A stretch of 64,000 bases of DNA, taken from the NCBI GenBank assembly GCA_027922465.2, contig BQMF02000625.1, forward strand, positions 124,001 through 188,000, read 5' to 3'. This DNA is from Turritopsis dohrnii (taxonomy: Eukaryota > Cnidaria > Hydrozoa > Anthoathecata > Oceaniidae). Positions 35,132-47,970 of this stretch are shown here, piece after piece; within the stretch, counting starts at the first letter, position 1, and every line of letters begins with the position of its first letter. The position numbers were made by a program, and so were the translations under genes. The notes beneath the pieces are model-generated. The model ran no database searches. It was not told the DNA's origin and was given only the letters and a program-made list of their open reading frames with translations.

Positions 35132-35251
35132 CCCAGCCTTCACATTTGTTAAAAATCTCTACGAAGGAGTGCATTTCTATAGAAATATACGCACAATTTC
35201 AATAAAAGTGCTCTCCGTCGCAGTGACTTTTTGTCGATTTTGCCGACTGGG
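35132..35251. mobile_element. Palindromic CCCAGTGGG MITE, copy
   Basis: Left CCCAGCCTTCACATTTGTTA, centre TTTCTATAGAAATATACGCA, right GTCGCAGTGACTTTTTGTCG then TGCCGACTGGGA. It lies just downstream of the innexin stop codon. Confidence 0.75.
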
Positions 35252-35272
35252 ATTATATTCAACAAGTAAGAA

Positions 35273-36834
35273 TCAAACAAAGCCGTTACTCGTCTCAAAC
35301 CCATCAACAAATTTCCCTTGCAAATCTGCTCGTTGTTGTTTCAGCTTTCTCATTATATCTCCATACAGCACCATGTTCTTTTTTTTAATGAATATCAAAT
35401 ATTCTGTTTCTCGAAGTGTCAAATATCGATAAATTGTCTTTTTCGGTGTCCATTTTCCAAAGAATAGAAGATGGTAAAGGTGGCTTGCTACATTATTGAG
35501 CAAGCCAAGAACGGAGATTGTTATGCTGGTGACGAATAAAAACCACAACACAATCAGAACATACTGGTAAAGAATGTTTGGTGAAATCTCACAGACAAAT
35601 TTGTTCTTGTTGTGAAATGACGAACGGATGTCAAACGAAGCTTCGTTGATCTCACAGAATCCCATTGATGGTAGAAGCACATTTCCTAAGAATGTAACGC
35701 GATAAATAACTTGATCCTTCAAATAAGGCGACAAATAACTTGCAATAATTACAAAGAAAACTATAGGGCTAAAGTTTTTGATCAAAAGATAAATTTTTTA
35801 TATTCAGTTATACTGCTAACGCCCCACGCCCACGAGAAAATTACAGCAAACTAAATTATTATTATTAATGATCCGTCCGTTCTATGTAGTTTACCAGTTT
35901 CTTAAAAAGTCCTTCGAAAAAATCCTCTCGTTCCTAGTTAAACACTCATACGAATCTCTCCTTCAAACAATCAAGTGTATACAACCAAGGACAACAACTC
36001 GAACATATTCCTTCAATTTTCAAATTTTTAAGATTCGGAAAAAAAATAAAAATTGAAAACAATTCTACCTGGTTTAGGATGAAGTCTCTGATGAAGTTGC
36101 TGATGTGATTCAGTCGAATTCAAATAACTCCATTTCAGATATTTGGTCCCGTACCCAATATAATTCCCCAACAGCAAATAGTCCGTAAAATAAAAGGCGA
36201 AAATGTTGGCAACAATATACATAATCTTCACGAATACGTTCAGATAAATCCGAAGCCTTAATCGGGAAATCGGGTTGATTTTATAGTTGAAATAATTCTT
36301 AACAATGTTGTCTGGGTCATGTGTGACCGATTTAATGGCAGACTTCAAGCTGACCAAGTCGGTATTGACGATACGAAAAACAATGTAGGGCAGGTAGTAC
36401 AAAACGGCTAAAGCGCCAATATAGAATGGCATCCACTGATACTGTAGATAATAAAGTCTGGTCATTGGAATACAACCAGCATATGTCCCAAACATATCCT
36501 TGGTCGCACATAATGCATTTATCTGATTTATGCCATCGTAATCAACTCGTTTAGGTAAGCCATAAAAGCTGCTTTCGTCTAGTCTATCTTTCATCTCCTT
36601 AAAGATATAGAATCCTGATATCCAACAAGCAGAATGTATAAAGTCCTTGGATAAGTCCGAACCCTTTGGAGTCATGCAAGAAACTTTATCAGAGAAATAG
36701 TCGAAACCCATAATGACACTGGCAATGATGAGCATTTTCGTCATAAACAGCCGACTGAATTGATCGCAATACGAATCATGCCGAGTCTTGATTTTGATAG
36801 ATATGACGTCTTTAAGGGCTCGTACTATAACCAT
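35273..36834 (-). CDS. Innexin (gap-junction channel protein)
   Basis: Two exons on the minus strand, 36834-36069 and 35760-35273, joined in phase 1 through CCAG|GTAGAA and CTATAG|TTTT, give 417 residues, the usual innexin length. Exon 1 carries the N-terminal helix, TM1 (MLIIASVIMGFDYF), loop 1 with two Cys (KVSC and HSACW), the signature RLYYLQYQWMPF opening TM2, and TM3. Exon 2 has loop 2 with Cys in GFCEI and KFVCEI, then TM4 (YVLIVLWFLFVTSITIS) and a cytoplasmic tail. Innexins form hexameric hemichannels that pair between cells. Hydrozoans have many paralogues, so the subtype is not assigned. Confidence 0.88.
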
Positions 36835-37611
36835 CGTGTCGGATGTGTCGGAAGTGTCGGGGAAGAGGATATGTCAAAGTTGGCTCCAGCAAGTAATTCC
36901 TCAGCACTCAGTGTTAAGGAGTGCGTTATGTAGTTGTGATCTCTGATACAATGTGATAATTTCAACAACAGATTCGATGTTCCTCCAAAGAAACGTCTGT
37001 CATGATTCTCACTGTCTTTAAGTTGCTTGTTGTATTTATTTATTTATTTATTGACGACTGCATAAACATTTAGGCAGCAGAACCTGCCGGAACTTTTGTA
37101 CTGTCAGCAATGTTGGTACTGTAACTAACTAATCAATGTTTCCTGAAAAAAAGACGGAGAGCAACTAGTAATTGAACGGACAATTTCAATCTCAGACATA
37201 AATTTGTCAAAATATCTAAAAATAATAGATTTGGTTATCTTTTTATCAGTTCTGCACAAAAGTGTGTTATATTTTCATTTATTTTCATTTTGTAATGAAA
37301 AAGAAAAACTAAGCTATTACAATTTGAGGGAAAAAAAAAACAATCGTCACTTCAGAATGAACAAATAACATTTATTTTCCTGTCAATATAATTGGTGATA
37401 TTAAAATCAAGGAAATTATGAACACGTTTCTAATATCGTTGTTGTCACCCTCTGACGCGAACAACCGAATCTACGCCACCTATAACGTCAGACGTGACGT
37501 AGTATCGGCTAGGCTGTGACGTCAGAAGTGGTCTAAACTTTGTTCTCAAATTGTCGCAAAATTTAAAATCTCACTTGCATCTGATTCAACGATACAGTGG
37601 TATATATTCAT

Positions 37612-37646
<35 letters not shown>

Positions 37647-40600
37647 TATTTGAATTGTGTACTGTTCGAACTGAGTTACAGAAACATCACAGACAGACGG
37701 AACTCTTGTGACACGAGTTATTTATATATACCGACTGTAAGTTTACTTGTGGTGAAATATAACAGCGATACTCAAATTGGTCAACGTGTTACGGATAAGC
37801 AAAATATACCTGTGTCACTTTCTAACTCTACCATAAGCAAAATCAAACTTCACAAGTAAATTACGTGAAAAAAAATCAATGTTGTGTTGATTGTCTGAGA
37901 TGTCAATCATGAGATTTCTAAAATAATTATAAACACTCATTTGTGATAATCATTTTGAGCATTTTAAACTGAAAATCTAATCCCTGCTCACTTAAAAATC
38001 TAAACGAAAATCAAATGATTAAAATAGCCTAGTAGAGGATAACAGTTCTGCAAAATTATTGTGTCATTTCCATGAGGAGGCTAAATTATAAACGTCATTT
38101 TGTTTTTATATCTACTACTGTTTAAAGGTTTTTTTCCATTGCATGGAAATTCAGGCAGGGAAAAAATCTACGTGTATTTTGATTGGTTGCTATAAAAGGT
38201 TCGAAAAGAATTTTTTTTAAGTGATCCAAAGGTGATTAAAACAAGATTAAAATGTAAAACATGTAAAGAATGTAAAGCAGCCTTTTAGATAAACCGTAAG
38301 AAACAAGTCCCAGTTTACACTTGATTTGGTGACGTTGATTAATAATGAGTAAAGTTGACGAAATAAGAATATGGCGATGATTCATAATTCAAAGAAAATT
38401 TAAAAAAAAAATATTTTAAAGTAATGTTATCCCTCAACCAAAACAAAACTTATAGAAAGAAAGTTCCTTCGTATGGTTTTGTTTTACGTTTTATTACAAA
38501 CATTTCTGCATAATTTAGCACTTAATAAAAATAAAATAGGAATGCCCTGCGTAAATAACAGATGGGGTTTCTACGCAAAACAAATAACGCAAAAATATTT
38601 AATTAAAATTTCCCTTTTTCTTTTCTGGTTTTCTGCTTTCGTTTTCCTTATGAAAGTAAATATACGAATTAAATTAAATCTATTGAAATGGAAATTTTTT
38701 CGCCTTCTGTCCTATTTTGTTATAAATAATAAAATAAAATGGAAAAGAAGACGCCCTGGTTGTTCCGCTTTCGCGCCCCTTTTGAAGTCTTGTTCCAGTG
38801 ATCGTTTATGTTAATGCTCATCTGTTACTCTTCCTCTGCAATTACCTGGAAATTTCAACACTACAACGTTATCAAAGTCACATACATTTCACAATTTCGA
38901 AAATAGAAAAAAAAAAAAAAAGTCGCTGCCACAATCTTCAATCATCATATCACTGACAGTTTTTCTTTTCTTTTTTTTCTTTTTTCGTTAAATCATACAG
39001 AGAATTCATCTTCATCATCGATATTTTTACTTTTACTTTACATTTTAGTTACAGAACTTTTCTAATCAACCCTCATTAACATTGAGAGTGAAACTAACAC
39101 AGCATCCCACTGTTGAATCGGTTCCGAAAATTAAGTTCTTGTTTCAGATTCAGAATTGATTTGTTCGAAAGAAGAAGAACAAGCAAAAATGGAGAAGAAA
39201 ATGAAGAAGTATTCTTTCATAATAACATTCTTACACCGATAAAACCACCTTGCCAAACCGTTAGTCAATCGAGAATTAATTAACCTTAGTCGCTGCGAAC
39301 ATGTTAGATTGTTCTAAAAAAACCCCATTAACATTGTTGATGAACCTTAACTCTGTTTCAACCATATGGTACACGATGTTTGTAAAATACCAAAGAAAAA
39401 CACCGGTATGATTCTTTCAACCAGATTAATCAAAACCTTCCTCTCATTTCAGTACTGAATTAAGATATTTTCCAAATCATGTCAATGGAACGTTTTTTTC
39501 GCGGGCAAAAGCTTTAGCTCTGAGGAAGACAATCTTCCATCAAGGCACGAACAATAATACAAATCTGATCAATATCGTATCAGAAAAAACCCCAAAACAC
39601 TCTGACGCGCCAATGATTTTCCCAAGCTATCACCAGAGGGAAAATCTGAAACTGTTGCAGCCCTAAGACAAACGATTACTACTTATCAAATCTGAAGACT
39701 CACAAGTCAAATCCTTGAATACTAAATCATGTATTTTCCATTATAAGGTATATAGCGACTGGAGTCTTCTCAGTAAATCATTTTTGGTCCATTCGCTCAT
39801 CCGTTCAACCTTTCTTGTTTACAACTATTTTGTTTGCAATAGTTCTTTTGGGGCGTACGAAATGAATAAATAAATAAAACAATGGTAAACAGTCTTTTAA
39901 TAATTCATATTTGGTTCGTAATTACAATAGAGCGGATGTATAGAAAACTAAAAGTATTCCCCCCAAAAAGTGAATAAATTTAGGGAAGTGTGACAAAGTC
40001 CATGGTCACACAACAGAAAAGTCTAAATTTAAATTGCTGCTTGACTCATTTTAATATTCTTTATCGTCTCATCGCAATCTTATTTAAAGATTTACCAGGT
40101 TGCACTGGTCTATAGTAGGGAATGAGCTGGTCCTTAAAATATATCATGAAATTAATAGCAAATAAGCACTGATAATTTTGTACTATGAATTTGAAAAAGG
40201 TAGAAATACAGACCATGGTTTTTCCAAGTTATTGACAGGTGGCTTAGTAGTGTTCACCGTCTCATTGCCAGTTTAGGGTTCAATATACATTATTAGCAGA
40301 GTAATACTAGCGGCTATAACAGTATGAAGCCATCTACTCAATTTGGTAGGGAGAATGGTGTCTAAGTGGATTGTCAAGTTAAGCAGTTGAAACAGTTTTT
40401 GTAGTTCAAATGGTGACGTCACAAGACCTTGATTGATAACAGCTCCATCAGAATGAGGAAAAAACCATCCTTATCGAACAAAAATCTTCTAATGATTCTT
40501 GTTCAAAGCTAGTGGATGCTGCAAACCTATCTGACGTCACAACCCACCTTGTTTCCACTCTTAATTACTGCAGTGTTATGAATCAAGATAAAAGTGCTTA

Positions 40601-43600
40601 TATAACTTGTTTTTTTTTACGAAAAAATCAATACTTTGTGTACATTACTATATGTGTTGATACAACAAGGGATATTACACGATTTCTTAATTTTATGCGA
40701 TATGCCCACATCAAATTTGTAAATGCTGAGGGCTTGTGAAATGCATTTCACGCTGCCAAACATCTGTCACGACAAGAAGAGTGGTGACGTATCAAAAGCT
40801 TCATTTTCGATGTGGAATAAGTTTAGAAAGAGCGCTTGGAAAATTTTTGTGAGATCATTACATAATTAAAAAGTGAATTGATGAAAGTCATGTTTTGAAG
40901 CCATCCTGATTTAACGAAGACGCGGTATAATAGTCAAATCGTTTTCTCTAGGTTTCTCTGAACGATCAACTCATGTCTCTGACAAAAATAAGTTAACTTG
41001 CACTCAAAAGTTTAGCGGTCTTTGCTCACGTCGTCGTCCACGGTTGCGTCGCAGTTTGACGGCTTATCAGCCCGACTTCTAGTAATTTATGACGTCAGAT
41101 ACTACTAGAATAGAATTTACAAAATTCCAAAACATGAATTCTACAAGGATGATAGTCAAAAATTATTGAAACAAACAGATATCGTGTCGGAAGGACAAAA
41201 TGCTAATGCTTTTGTAACTGGCAAGTATTTTCACACTATTATTCAAATCTAAGTTGAACTTTACTTTTCAACTAAAATATTTGATTAATATAGGGTCGTT
41301 ATCTTGAACTCTCAAATTGAGCGGATAAAAGGCTCGAGATAGCATAACTTTAAGATAACGAGATTTATAGTGAACTGTAAATGCTGACGGGGACCAAGAT
41401 TTTTTTTCGAGATAACGAGAGCGAACTAGAAAGTTAATGGTTGATATTAAACCATGTATAGAAAGCATCTACATACTTCGAAACACGTGTGCGCATGCTC
41501 AAAGGAAAATGGCTTGATAGCATTTAACATTGTAGAAATTATACAGCAATTTTCGAGCAAAGAATACTTCTATTTATAAACAGTGCATCAACTTGTAAGT
41601 TTCATCCTTTTTCATCAGATCGTCCAACATTTCAAGTGAATTCTTAATATTGAAAAGTCAATGGAGAAAATGAAGAATTAACTTCATGGCTTTAGTTTAC
41701 TTACCAGAAAGCATGTGTTTTCACCAAACCGGTCAGTATAACCAGGTTGATACACCGTGTTGGAAAGCGTATGAACAAGTCGGTAATCAGCGGTCGTGAA
41801 GGTACTAACCACCAGACAAGCTGACCTACCACTCTCCTGACGATAAACTAACATAGAAAAACATTAATTCGTTTTCGTTCGTCCCTTTTGGCTCAAATTT
41901 TACAGAAATTCAACAGAAATGTAAAAGTTTTTATAAATTAGATGTCAGGTCTGAATACTAAACGAGGTTTTATGGTTGTTTTGGTAACTAACCACTGTCA
42001 AAAGATTAGAACTGTAAGTCTAACCCTTGAAAAGTTCATCAATGGTTTGTTTTATAACACGAACAATACAATTAATTCAATTCGAAGGGAAATAACGGAA
42101 CACTATTGGACAACAGACGTCAAAGAGGAAGATTTAAAACTTTTCATTGGATAATTATTGACCAATAATAATTCGATGCCACGATTGAGGGTTCGAAAAG
42201 TTGAATTGGAACTATTTGTCAAGTTTTGATTTCACGAAAATTAATAACAGTTTTCCTCGCTGTTAATGATGCAATCGCACTTTATTTTGCTCCACTAACT
42301 ACAGCCAAGATATAAGTCATCGCTGTCGTTTGCAAACAGTTATAAGAAGCTTTCATAGTTAATGCATATCAAACCTCAGCGTTCTTCTTTAGCAGAGTAC
42401 AGTGCAGCCAATGATGAAACCAAACACAGAAAATTAGACAAAATAAATTCTTCAAAACATTTCCAAGAGATGTGTCATATTACGCCTGTGGAATTAAAGA
42501 CATTTTTCTATTGGTTCCCTCCAAAATGTTGTTTCGTCTTCGCCATGTTTACAAAATAAAACATGAAAAGTGACATCTGCCAAAGTAGATTTTGTTCATC
42601 AGATAAAAGCCCTTGTTAGGAAAGATCTCTATATTAATAAATATAGCTTAAAACTGTTCACATGTTTTCTTGAGAAGAGCTTAATACCGTTCTTAAAACT
42701 CGCCACTATCATATCAACGGAATTTCAAAGAAGTTTCGATGTATTCGTCATGAAAAACCAACATTTTGATCAGTCGTCCAAAGGAATTAACAGAAAAACA
42801 CCATAAGAAAATTATTCACAGAGTGAGATCGTAAACATATCTTATGACCTCCTTCTGTGTTCAACGTCTTAGCTTTGAGTAAAGCTCAATATCGTCTTGG
42901 GCTTGTTTAGGAAAATGCTTGAAGTTAAATCGTATGACGTCATCAGTAGGGATAATCTGTACACGCCCAGTTTTATTTCCTTTGTAATTTGAGCAGGAAA
43001 AAGAAATTGCACTCGGCATCGCTTTATGCAAGTTAAAATACATAATTTTTTTTTATAAGCGACCAAGGTCAGACGTTAATAGTAATGTTGATTAAATAAG
43101 TGACCATTTTTTAGTGTTTTAATGTTGCTTAATTTGTTGTTAAGCATTCATTGGAAAAGATTATGTATTTCCAGTCTTGATAACCATCGCGTACGTTTTA
43201 TTTAAGTACAAAGTCTAGGACAAAGTACTGCAACTTAGTGTAACAGTTTGTGAAATGTGCTGCAGCTATGCTAGTGTTACATCGTTTTAAAATTTCATGT
43301 CGCTAATTTATCTAAGATCCTGGTAGTACTGCTGCTTAACTTTTTGAGAAATTTACTAGTGTTGCTCATAAACTTGTTGCTTATAAAAAAACGTTTATCC
43401 ATCTTTAAGGGACGACTACAGTCTTATTTCCCGTTTGTTTTGGTCGATGATCTTGTCGCAAATTACCCCTTATCTCGAAGGAAATCTAATATTTTATAAG
43501 TACAAGGTGTAAAAAGAAGGGTGAATTTCCTTTTTTTTTTCTTTTATCCTATTTTTGTAGAATTATACATTGTACATTATATTTTGCCTGAAATAAGAAA

Positions 43601-44112
43601 TTTATGTCATCTATATGATTTAGAAACTTTCTTTTTTTGTTTGTTTGTCTAAAAAATAGGATGCGTAATGTTATTAACACTTTAACTAGTCTGTATTGAA
43701 GAAGTACACTAAAACACTAGATGCAACTCAGCTAGTCTGGTTTCCAATCCTAGCACGCTTTGCTTACTCAATTGTATGTCTCAGATATCAAGCTTTACAT
43801 AACGACCAATTCCCAGTGAACCTTATGTCCGTGGCGTAACTGACTTAAACTTAGGATAGGTGCGTTTTTCACATATTTAGTCTTAGAACGTACAATGGTA
43901 AAGCAATAGCACACTTCATACTATAGTAATAAATGCACGAAATTGCTTTATCCAATTTTGCTGACAAGAAATTAATGATTAATGTAAATATAGTAAAAAG
44001 AATATCTCATTAAAAATTGCTGTGAGATCGCAACCATGTTGGGAAATGATTAAAACGAAAATGCTGAACGAAGAAATAAAACATCTTTTTAGACAGTGTG
44101 GATTATTCAGTA
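36835..44112. other. Gene-poor region
   Basis: Contains an (ATTT)n run, poly-A/T tracts and several 60-110-codon frames without domains (38,473; 40,512; 41,942; 42,362). A stretch at about 41,290-41,470 (GTTATCTTGAACTCTC and CGAGATAACGAGAGCGAACT) resembles a pogo/Tigger-type terminus. The fragment GTGGCGTAACTGAC near 43,831 matches the hAT-like MITE start. I see no gene that I can support. Confidence 0.4.
37610..37647. repeat. (ATTT)n microsatellite
   Basis: About nine uninterrupted TTTA units. Confidence 0.9.
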
Positions 44113-44114
44113 TA

Positions 44115-44300
44115 CAGTCGAGTCTCGAAAACTCGAAACTCGATTTTTCTAACTCGGTAACTCGAATTTTTCCTCGTCAGTCCCTTGACATAATAATTAG
44201 TGTAAGTTTAAACCAATTTCAATTCTCGAAAACTCAAATTTTCGATAACTCGAACTATTTTCACGATCCCCTGAGAGCACGAGTTTTTGGGAGTTGACAG
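44115..44300. mobile_element. pogo/Tigger-like MITE, 186 bp
   Basis: Starts CAGTCGAGTCTCGAAAACTC and ends GAGTTTTTGGGAGTTGACAG, imperfect inverted repeats. TA dinucleotides flank both sides (44113-44114 and 44301-44302). The interior repeats CTCGAAA motifs, which is typical of Tigger-type termini. No coding sequence. Confidence 0.65.
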
Positions 44301-44999
44301 TACGTGAAAATGTAAGAAATGAACGAAGAGCTCAAAAGGCTTTGTCAGCATCATTTTGTAAGTGCTACATACAAAGCGAAACGTTTAGCTTCAACATGAA
44401 ATATAAAAATAAGGTATTTGTAGTCAATAGTCGTGACTGTAAAAAAGCCTCCACGTTGGAGAGAGAGAGAGAGGACTTAGAGAAGAATTTGCAGCCACGA
44501 AGGAGGCAAGATAAGGATATTTTAATAACAAACTAGTGACTCGTGGATCAATTATTCTATGATTAATATTTGATCCTTGAATGGTTAGGCTTAAATTTCC
44601 ACCTGATGCCTTTTTAATTAGGTCCTAGTTGTCACGTGACGTGATGTCATAATAGTTTTGATGAAAAATGAAAAATGAAATGTGTCAAATTGCAAAGATT
44701 TTTGTAACAATCAATAGACCATCAAAAATAGCACTAAAACCTACAATTTAAGAGAGGAATTGATATGAGTGATGATGGTTACTGCTTGTAAGTATGAACA
44801 ATTCTTTCAAAAAGAATGGAATTCAGTGAAAACATTATGCCACAGTGACACAGGTCAGAAAATATATCTAGAAAGTGTTCATTAGAAAATAGGATGGTCA
44901 AGTTATGGGTTACTTACTTTTTTTTAAAACAATTATGGTCCCACTTAGGCGCAAGTATACCTTTTTTCACTAAATTATGAAATAGAATACGTTATCGAG

Positions 45000-45290
45000 A
45001 AAAAAAAGGTCGGGGAAAAGTGACCAATCTTTTTGTGGGTGACTAAAGTTTTCTCCGACTAAATTTTCCCCCGACTTTTCTGCACCCGACCAAAAATTTC
45101 TCCGATTTTTTTTTTCCTGACCAAAACTTTTCTACGGCTTATCTTGATTATTTTCTTCTTATATTTAAACTATTTAGTCGGGAAAAAGTAACTAATTTCA
45201 AAAATTGGTCGGGGAAAAGTGACTAAAATTTCCCCCTACTAGAAATTTCCCCGATTAAATTTGTTACCGACTTTTTGTTCCCCGATAAGG
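45000..45290. repeat. GGGGAAAAGTGAC / CCCCGAC dispersed repeat
   Basis: Second large copy of the family at 11.2 kb: GGTCGGGGAAAAGTGACCAA at the start, CCCCGATAAGGTATTGG at the end, with alternating forward and reverse motifs between. Confidence 0.65.
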
Positions 45291-47069
45291 TATTGGAACC
45301 ATATTCGAAGTCATAATCGTTAAATTTTGAATAAGTCAATGTAGGAACAGTGTGTATACCGGGTGAGTAAAAAAAAAACAAATAACCGTGTTTCAAAAAA
45401 AATATCTTTCGATTCCATAATTATGAAAGGTAGTTATTTATATTTCTGAATAGAGGAATCCTTTACCTATCTTTTGGTGTATCAGTTTTCTAGTTTAGTT
45501 GAGTAGAAAAAAAGTTATGGACAAAAAACTGGAAGCGGTCCTTTTTCACCGTTAATAACATAAGGTTTTATTGGTCTTGTCGGGTTCTGTTAGGAGCCGT
45601 CAATTTACTTAGCCGTTGTTTTAGTCGTCACATTTCGAGCGTCTCATATCGAGGTTACTTTGCATAAGAGTAGTTTCATGGGACAATTTGAGTTCATCAA
45701 ACTTTTTGCAGGAAAGTCTTATAAAAATGTTTGAAAGAACGAGGCATGACGTAATTTTATGCTCACTGACCCAAGTAAATTTAACAAGGTTTTCACCATG
45801 AAGTTTTAATGAACTCAATTTGTCACATGAACTTTATGATAAATATACAAAAAACTTGTCTTGAACGAAGACAACAAGTCCCATGGAGCAGGAAGAACTA
45901 CAAAACGCTTTTTTTACATGGTAATCTTAACAAAATCAGACGATTAATATCGCATTATTTCGAAATAACGCCCATATTGCGCCTATATTATTAGTTCATT
46001 TTTTGTCAAAAAAGTAAATAACATTGTCTCGCAAGGTGAACCCTTCTACAAGACAATAGAAAACGCCATCTTCGGTACCATCAACCGCACAGTTCAATCC
46101 ACGAAATTAAAATTAATTCAATGATAGGGGCGTTTAATCGAGAGGGGCGTTGCTACTGAAACAGGGCGTTTATTTGAAAAGTACAACAACGAAACAAAGA
46201 TAAGTGTAAAACAAAAAGATAATAGACACAGTTTACCTGTAAGAATACTCAAATACTTCTATATAAACTGGTGACTGAAAGACTGTAAACAATGGTTTTA
46301 AGATAGCAAGTTTTCACTGGGATAAGTTTAATAGTCTTACTAAACAAAGGGGAAAAAAGCTATTGTTATGGAAATCCCATCTCTGAATATCAGGTTTAAA
46401 AAAAGTACACTAAAAAAAAGTTGGGCGTCAATAAGGAATTCTATTTGCATTTTTTCTCCAACACTTCTATATAACTTGGTTTGAAAAAAATGGATTCATG
46501 AAATGTGTTCTATAAAACGAAATTCCTTATGGAACGAAATACAGAAATGTTAAAATGTTTAATTATGTATGTTACAGGAAAAGAAGCTGCTGGTACAATT
46601 ATATGGATTAGAATAACTTTGAACAAGGATTCTGCAAACTCGTAACGGAGCATGTTCGACACCCAAGGGATTTGATAACGATATTGAAAAGTCATCTGAA
46701 AAATGAACGAACTGGATTAAAGTGAAACAAGCCCATATGATATCAAAGACACTTAGTATGAATTAAACAAGTATGTTGTACATATATAGAGTGGGAAACA
46801 GAAGGTTTATGTATAGTATAGATAATAAACACCAAAGTTTTTCTTGACCAATTTTCTATATAGTTTTCATCATCACACTGGCAGGAAATTCGTTTGGCTA
46901 GCGTTTTCAAGTTGACTATATTTGTATATATTCAAAAGTCCATTGGCTGTTTGATGAAGGACGTATTCTTGGGACAGTCATATTAATCCTGCTTGCTCGC
47001 TGAATAGATTTTCCCGTACTCAATTTACTTCAGTGATATCAGCCAGACGAATGCTAGAATCAATCCCAT
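45291..47069. other. Intergenic, no gene seen
   Basis: No domain-bearing frame, RNA gene or element end recognised. Confidence 0.4.
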
Positions 47070-47189
47070 CCCAGTGTGCAAAATCGTCAAAAGTCTCTGT
47101 GGTGAAGAGGATTTCTATTGAAACAGTGTATATATTTCCAAGAAATGCACTCCTTCGCAGTGTTTTTTCAATAAATTTGCTTACTTGGA
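47070..47189. mobile_element. Palindromic CCCAGTGGG MITE, copy
   Basis: Left CCCAGTGTGCAAAATCGTCA, right TTTTTTCAATAAATTTGCTT then ACTTGGA. Opposite in orientation to the 35.1-kb copy, judged by the CACTCCTTCGCAG arm. Confidence 0.72.
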
Positions 47190-47921
47190 TTCAGCAATTG
47201 AGTTGCTGTTGACAACCAGGAGAATCAAACAAAAAGTAATCGATTTTGATGTCGTTGACGTAGCGACCACTGTACACCAGCCATCAGAGTACAAAAGAAA
47301 GCAGATGAGAGTCTAGTGGAGGAGTACACTGACAGTAACTTTCTTTTCACTGTCAATTCTTCAGTAATTGCACGTTTTGCTTTTCTTCTCTTAATAACTT
47401 AACTCTCCTCCAGAGAGTTTGGTTATGTTCTACAACCGCCTATACTTAGATAGTGATACCCTGACCCCATAAACTTAAATTTTGAAAATCTTGAATAGAA
47501 CTTCTGCTAGCAGCCATGTCCTGATCTCGTAGCCATTAGAGAAAGTCCACGTCATGATCAAACCTCTCAAAAGAAAGCCCTCCCCACAGCCCCTTCCCAC
47601 AGCGGACACCTCTAAAATAACCGTCACTCAAATCGGGCCACAACAGTGACCACCATTATAGTTTATAATTTCTCCAACTTTTAGTTCTAAAAACCAAAAC
47701 ATCTATAATTTTATGAGGCAGTTACCAACATTGAACCTGAGCCAATCAAATATATCTACCCTAAAGGTTCTTTCAATATGCACCTGTTTTATTAGGAAAC
47801 ATATTTTGTTTATGACACAACGAGTAAAAAACACAACAACAGCAACAACAACAACAATGACAAAAAAAATTTTCAAAATGATGGAAAGGTCCTAAAGATG
47901 AAGAGAAACATAATTCGTTTT

Positions 47922-47970
47922 GCAACGTGTAGTAACGTGTAGCAACGTGTAGCAACGTGTAGCAACGTGC
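47922..47970. repeat. 10-bp tandem repeat CAACGTGTAG
   Basis: Five near-perfect units. Confidence 0.85.

Noticed and set aside
35091..35432. 113-codon plus-strand frame
   Set aside because: Overlaps the MITE at 35.13 kb and the innexin 3' exon in antisense.
38473..38814. 113-codon frame with hydrophobic stretches
   Set aside because: Lies in very AT-rich DNA where Phe/Leu/Lys runs arise by chance; no splice or domain support.
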